Source: Candidatus Tenderia sp.
GTDB lineage: Bacteria; Pseudomonadota; Gammaproteobacteria; Tenderiales; Tenderiaceae
Direction: 5' to 3'
Assembly (NCBI GenBank): GCA_030148045.1
Contig: JASBUE010000218.1
Location: forward strand, 1 to 8,062
DNA: 8,062 bases
Under the pieces are notes generated by a model. The model did no database searches. It saw nothing but the letters and a program-made list of their open reading frames with translations, and was not told the DNA's origin. The position numbers and the translations under genes were made by a program. Below, piece by piece: positions 5,490 to 8,062 of this stretch (within the stretch, counting starts at the first letter, position 1; every line of letters begins with the position of its first letter).

Positions 5490-6698
5490 ATGAAAGGTAT
5501 ATATCTGGACAATAACGCCACCACCAAGGTGGACGAGGACGTGCTGGCGGAGATGATGCCGTTTTTTACCGAGTACTATGGCAATCCGTCCTCCATCCAT
5601 GTGTTTGGCGAGCGAGTCGGCCACTCTTTGAAAACGGCGCGCAAGCAGGTGCAGGCGCTGATCGGTGCCGAGTACGATCATGAGGTGGTGTTCACTTCAT
5701 GTGGCACCGAGTCCGATTCAACCGCCATCCTTTCGGCGCTGAAGGCCCAGCCCGAGCGCAAAGAGATTATCACTACCACAGTGGAGCACCCTGCCGTGCT
5801 CACCCTGTGTGAGTTCCTGGAAAAGGATGGTTACACCATTCACCGTCTTGGCGTGGATGGTAAAGGACGCCTGGATCTGGATGAGTACAAAAGGCTGCTA
5901 TCGGACAGGGTGGCCATCGTTTCGGTCATGTGGGCCAACAACGAAACCGGCACGCTGTTTCCAGTGGTGGAAATGGCGGAGCTGGCCAACGCCGCCGGCG
6001 TCATGTTCCATACCGATGCGGTTAAGGCCGTCGGCAAACTGCCTATCGACTTGAAGAACACCAAGATCGATATGTTGTCGCTCTCCGGTCACAAGCTGCA
6101 TGCCCCCAAAGGTGTGGGTGCACTGTATGTGCGCCGTGGACTGCGTTATCGTCCGCTGCTGCGCGGCGGCCACCAGGAGCGCGGCCGTCGTGCCGGAACG
6201 GAAAACGCGGCGGCCATCGTGGCCCTGGGTAAGGCCTGTGAACAGGCCATGGATCACATGGAGTACGAGAACACCACGGTCAAGGCGCTGCGCGACCGCC
6301 TGGAGCAGGGTATCCTGGCGCAGGTGCCCAACGCCTTCGTCACCGGTGATCCCGACAACCGCCTGCCTAACACGGCCAATATCGCCTTTGAATATATAGA
6401 AGGCGAAGCGATCCTGATGTTATTGAACAAGGAAGGTATTGCCGCCTCCAGCGGCTCGGCCTGTACTTCAGGCTCTCTCGAGCCATCGCATGTGATGCGC
6501 GCCATGGATATACCCTATACCGCGGCGCATGGCACGGTGCGTTTTTCTCTCTCGCGCTATAACACGCAGGAAGAGATCGACAAGGTGATTGCCGCGGTTC
6601 CGCCTATCATGGAACGGCTGCGCAAGCTTTCGCCTTACTGGACCGAAGACGGTCCGGCGGCGGAACCTGAGAAGGCGTTTAATCCCGTTTACGGTTAG
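5490..6698 (+). CDS. nifS: NifS, cysteine desulfurase
   Basis: NifS is a PLP enzyme that converts L-cysteine to alanine and delivers persulfide sulfur to NifU. From ATG 5490 the product is 402 residues, the length of A. vinelandii NifS. The PLP-binding lysine falls at 202 (SLSGHKLHAPKG) and the catalytic cysteine at 325 (SSGSACTSGSLEPSH). Other class-V aminotransferase landmarks are YLDNNATT at the N-terminus, EHPAV near residue 100, NNETGT near 150, FHTDAVKAVGK near 175, and the RGGHQERGRRAGTEN block (about 225-240). Near-identity to A. vinelandii NifS from memory, down to the 'LRKLSPYW' and 'PVYG' ending, makes NifS preferable to IscS. An ATG six bases earlier (5484) overlaps the nifU stop but is poorly spaced. 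The gene is co-transcribed with nifU and followed by a strong terminator. Confidence 0.98.
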   Translation: MKGIYLDNNATTKVDEDVLAEMMPFFTEYYGNPSSIHVFGERVGHSLKTARKQVQALIGAEYDHEVVFTSCGTESDSTAILSALKAQPERKEIITTTVEHPAVLTLCEFLEKDGYTIHRLGVDGKGRLDLDEYKRLLSDRVAIVSVMWANNETGTLFPVVEMAELANAAGVMFHTDAVKAVGKLPIDLKNTKIDMLSLSGHKLHAPKGVGALYVRRGLRYRPLLRGGHQERGRRAGTENAAAIVALGKACEQAMDHMEYENTTVKALRDRLEQGILAQVPNAFVTGDPDNRLPNTANIAFEYIEGEAILMLLNKEGIAASSGSACTSGSLEPSHVMRAMDIPYTAAHGTVRFSLSRYNTQEEIDKVIAAVPPIMERLRKLSPYWTEDGPAAEPEKAFNPVYG

Positions 6699-6757
6699 TG
6701 CCTTTCCGGGATGTTCTTGGATATCCCGAACTTTGTAATCGTTGTGTCCTCTCTTGC

Positions 6758-6784
6758 GCCCACGTGCTTCACGTGGGCTTTTTT
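6758..6784 (+). terminator. Intrinsic terminator after nifS
   Basis: GCCCACGTG and CACGTGGGC form a perfect 9-bp, GC-rich stem around a CTT loop, followed directly by six T residues (6779-6784). This is a textbook rho-independent terminator, about 60 bp after the nifS stop. It should end the iscA-nifU-nifS transcript before nifV. Confidence 0.93.
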
Positions 6785-6890
6785 CTGAAAAATGTGATGT
6801 GTAAACCCGGTTGAACTATGAGCTGGGCCTGTATTTCCCGAAACAGGTCATTTCTTTGTGATAAACACAATAAAGCGTCTCGCTCCAAAT

Positions 6891-6906
6891 TGTTCGCTTT
6901 GCAACA
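6891..6906 (+). promoter_or_regulatory. NifA upstream activator site for nifV (TGT-N10-ACA)
   Basis: TGTTCGCTTTGCAACA is an exact TGT-N10-ACA match. It is centred about 117 bp upstream of the start point predicted from the -24/-12 element at 6989-7005, a normal enhancer distance. A weak IHF-like TTGATT at 6924-6929 lies between the two. Confidence 0.7.
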
Positions 6907-6988
6907 TTACGCCCGTTTTGTCTTTGATTGAATGTCGCTTGGTGCCGAGGCACGTAGCTAACTTGCTGATTTATATCGCCACATATAT

Positions 6989-7005
6989 CTGGCACAGCAG
7001 TTGCA
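6989..7005 (+). promoter_or_regulatory. Sigma-54 (-24/-12) promoter of nifV
   Basis: CTGGCACAGCAGTTGCA carries TGGCAC-N5-TTGCA exactly, with GG (6991-6992) and GC (7003-7004) ten bases apart. The predicted start point is near 7016, giving only about a 26-nt leader before ATG 7042. It is a closer consensus match than the iscA promoter. Confidence 0.92.
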
Positions 7006-7041
7006 ATCACCACTACCAAAGCATCATTGGGCATACAGGCA

Positions 7042-8062
7042 ATGACCGAAGAGAAACGCCACATAATGATCGATGACACCACGCTGCGGGATGGGGAGCA
7101 GTCCGCCGGGGTGGTGTTCACCCTGGATGAGAAGCTGGCTATTGCCAAACGCCTGGACGGGATCGGTGTGCCGGAGCTGGAGGTGGGCATTCCCGCCATG
7201 GGCGAAGACGAACGCGACAGTATTCGTGCCGTCGCCGCGCTGGGCCTGACTGCACGCCTGCTGGTGTGGAGCCGCATGCGCGAGGATGACATCGGTTTGT
7301 GCGCCGGGCTCGGCGTGGACATGGTGGACGTATCGGTGCCGCTGTCCGATCAACAGATCGAACGCAAACTCAATCGCAGTCGCGGCTGGGTGTTGAACGC
7401 GATTCAGTATCACGTGGAAAAGGCGGTCGACATGGGACTGGAGGTCTGTGTCGGTGGCGAAGATTCATCCCGCGCCGATCCCGACTTTATATTGCGTGTT
7501 ATCGAAATTGCCGAATGCGCCGGTGCCAGCCGTTTTCGCTTCGCCGACACCCTGGGCATCATGGAGCCGTTCGGGGTGATGAAGACGTTTACTCGTATCC
7601 GCGGAGCGACCGGCATGCAGCTCGAAATGCATGCCCACGACGATTTCGGCCTGGCGACGGCCAACACGCTGGCGGCGGCGGCCGCGGGCGCCACTCACGT
7701 AAACACCACCGTCAACGGACTGGGAGAACGCGCCGGTAATGCGGCGATGGATGAGGTGGTGCTCGGTCTTAAACATCTCTACGGCACCGAGACCAATATC
7801 GATGTTATGCAGCTGGCTGATGTCTCGCGCCTGGTGGAACAGGCGTCCGGACGCCCCACGGCCTGGCAGAAGAGCATTGTCGGCGCAGGCGCCTTTACCC
7901 ACGAATCCGGTATCCATGTGGATGGGTTGTTGAAAGATCCGGCCAATTATCAGGGCGTGGATCCCGCCGAGATCGGGCGCTCTCATACCCTGGTGTTGGG
8001 CAAACACTCGGGGGCGAGCGGCGTGATGCTGGCCCTGGAAAAAATCGGAATCAGAATTGATC
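7042..8062 (+). CDS. nifV: NifV, homocitrate synthase, 3' partial
   Basis: The frame stays open from ATG 7042 to the right edge, giving 340 residues of a protein usually about 380 long. NifV condenses acetyl-CoA with 2-oxoglutarate to homocitrate, the organic ligand of FeMo-cofactor. Signatures of the DRE-TIM/isopropylmalate-synthase family are present: IDDTTLRDGEQSAGV (10-24) with the catalytic arginine and metal-binding aspartate, HAHDDFG (197-203) with the metal-binding histidines, and NGLGERAGNA (225-234). 'GAFTHESGIHVDGLLKD' and 'GKHSGASG' near the end match the linker region. NifV rather than leuA or a lysine-pathway homocitrate synthase is favoured by the IDDTTLRDGEQSAGV wording and the nif context. 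The ribosome site before 7042 is weak (AGG two bases away). ATG 7066 is an alternative, but it would leave only one residue before IDDTTLRDGEQ. The gene has its own NifA/sigma-54 promoter. Confidence 0.96.
   Translation, partial: MTEEKRHIMIDDTTLRDGEQSAGVVFTLDEKLAIAKRLDGIGVPELEVGIPAMGEDERDSIRAVAALGLTARLLVWSRMREDDIGLCAGLGVDMVDVSVPLSDQQIERKLNRSRGWVLNAIQYHVEKAVDMGLEVCVGGEDSSRADPDFILRVIEIAECAGASRFRFADTLGIMEPFGVMKTFTRIRGATGMQLEMHAHDDFGLATANTLAAAAAGATHVNTTVNGLGERAGNAAMDEVVLGLKHLYGTETNIDVMQLADVSRLVEQASGRPTAWQKSIVGAGAFTHESGIHVDGLLKDPANYQGVDPAEIGRSHTLVLGKHSGASGVMLALEKIGIRID

Noticed and set aside
6856..6870. TTGTG-ATAAA-CACAA inverted repeat upstream of the nifV enhancer, considered as a CRP/FNR site
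   Set aside because: The spacing (5 bp) and core do not fit TGTGA-N6-TCACA or TTGAT-N4-ATCAA, and five-base arms are easily met by chance.
6858..7076. A 72-codon + strand open frame before nifV
   Set aside because: It spans the NifA site, the -24/-12 promoter and the start of nifV, and has no ribosome site or recognisable motif.

Overview
The window is part of a nitrogen-fixation (nif) gene cluster. It most likely comes from a diazotrophic gammaproteobacterium. The encoded NifU and NifS resemble, from memory, the Azotobacter vinelandii proteins: NifU has its cysteines at 35, 62, 106, 137, 139, 172 and 175, and NifS has its PLP lysine at 202 and catalytic cysteine at 325 in a 402-residue chain. 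The order iscA-nifU-nifS-nifV is also that of the Azotobacter/Pseudomonas stutzeri type of cluster. Species cannot be named from the sequence alone. The genes look moderately GC-rich; the intergenic stretches are more AT-rich.

Left block, + strand (1-1918): four tightly packed genes. These are the 3' part of a DUF364-type Rossmann-like protein (its reading frame is open through the left edge, so the start is outside the window), an unrecognised 142-residue protein overlapping it by ATGA, a monothiol CGFS glutaredoxin (grxD type), and a BolA/IbaG-family protein four bases further on. CGFS glutaredoxins and BolA proteins form [2Fe-2S]-bridged complexes, so this block points to Fe-S or iron trafficking attached to nitrogenase assembly. 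No promoter for it lies in the window.

Middle (1919-4016): a 469-bp gap with no convincing gene, holding a strong hairpin and a possible insertion-sequence end. It is followed by a minus-strand gene for a two-domain SagB/ThcOx-like nitroreductase-family protein of about 540 residues.

Right block, + strand (4017-8062): a divergent control region carries two TGT-N10-ACA sites (NifA enhancers), a near-consensus IHF site and a -24/-12 sigma-54 promoter. These drive nif-type iscA, nifU and nifS, which build Fe-S clusters for nitrogenase: NifS supplies sulfur from cysteine, NifU is the scaffold, and IscA is an A-type carrier. A strong intrinsic terminator follows nifS. After it comes a second complete NifA/sigma-54 control region (TGT-N10-ACA at 6891-6906, -24/-12 at 6989-7005) for nifV, homocitrate synthase, which makes the organic acid of FeMo-cofactor. 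nifV runs off the right edge. Here nifV is transcriptionally separated from nifUS rather than simply following them in one operon.
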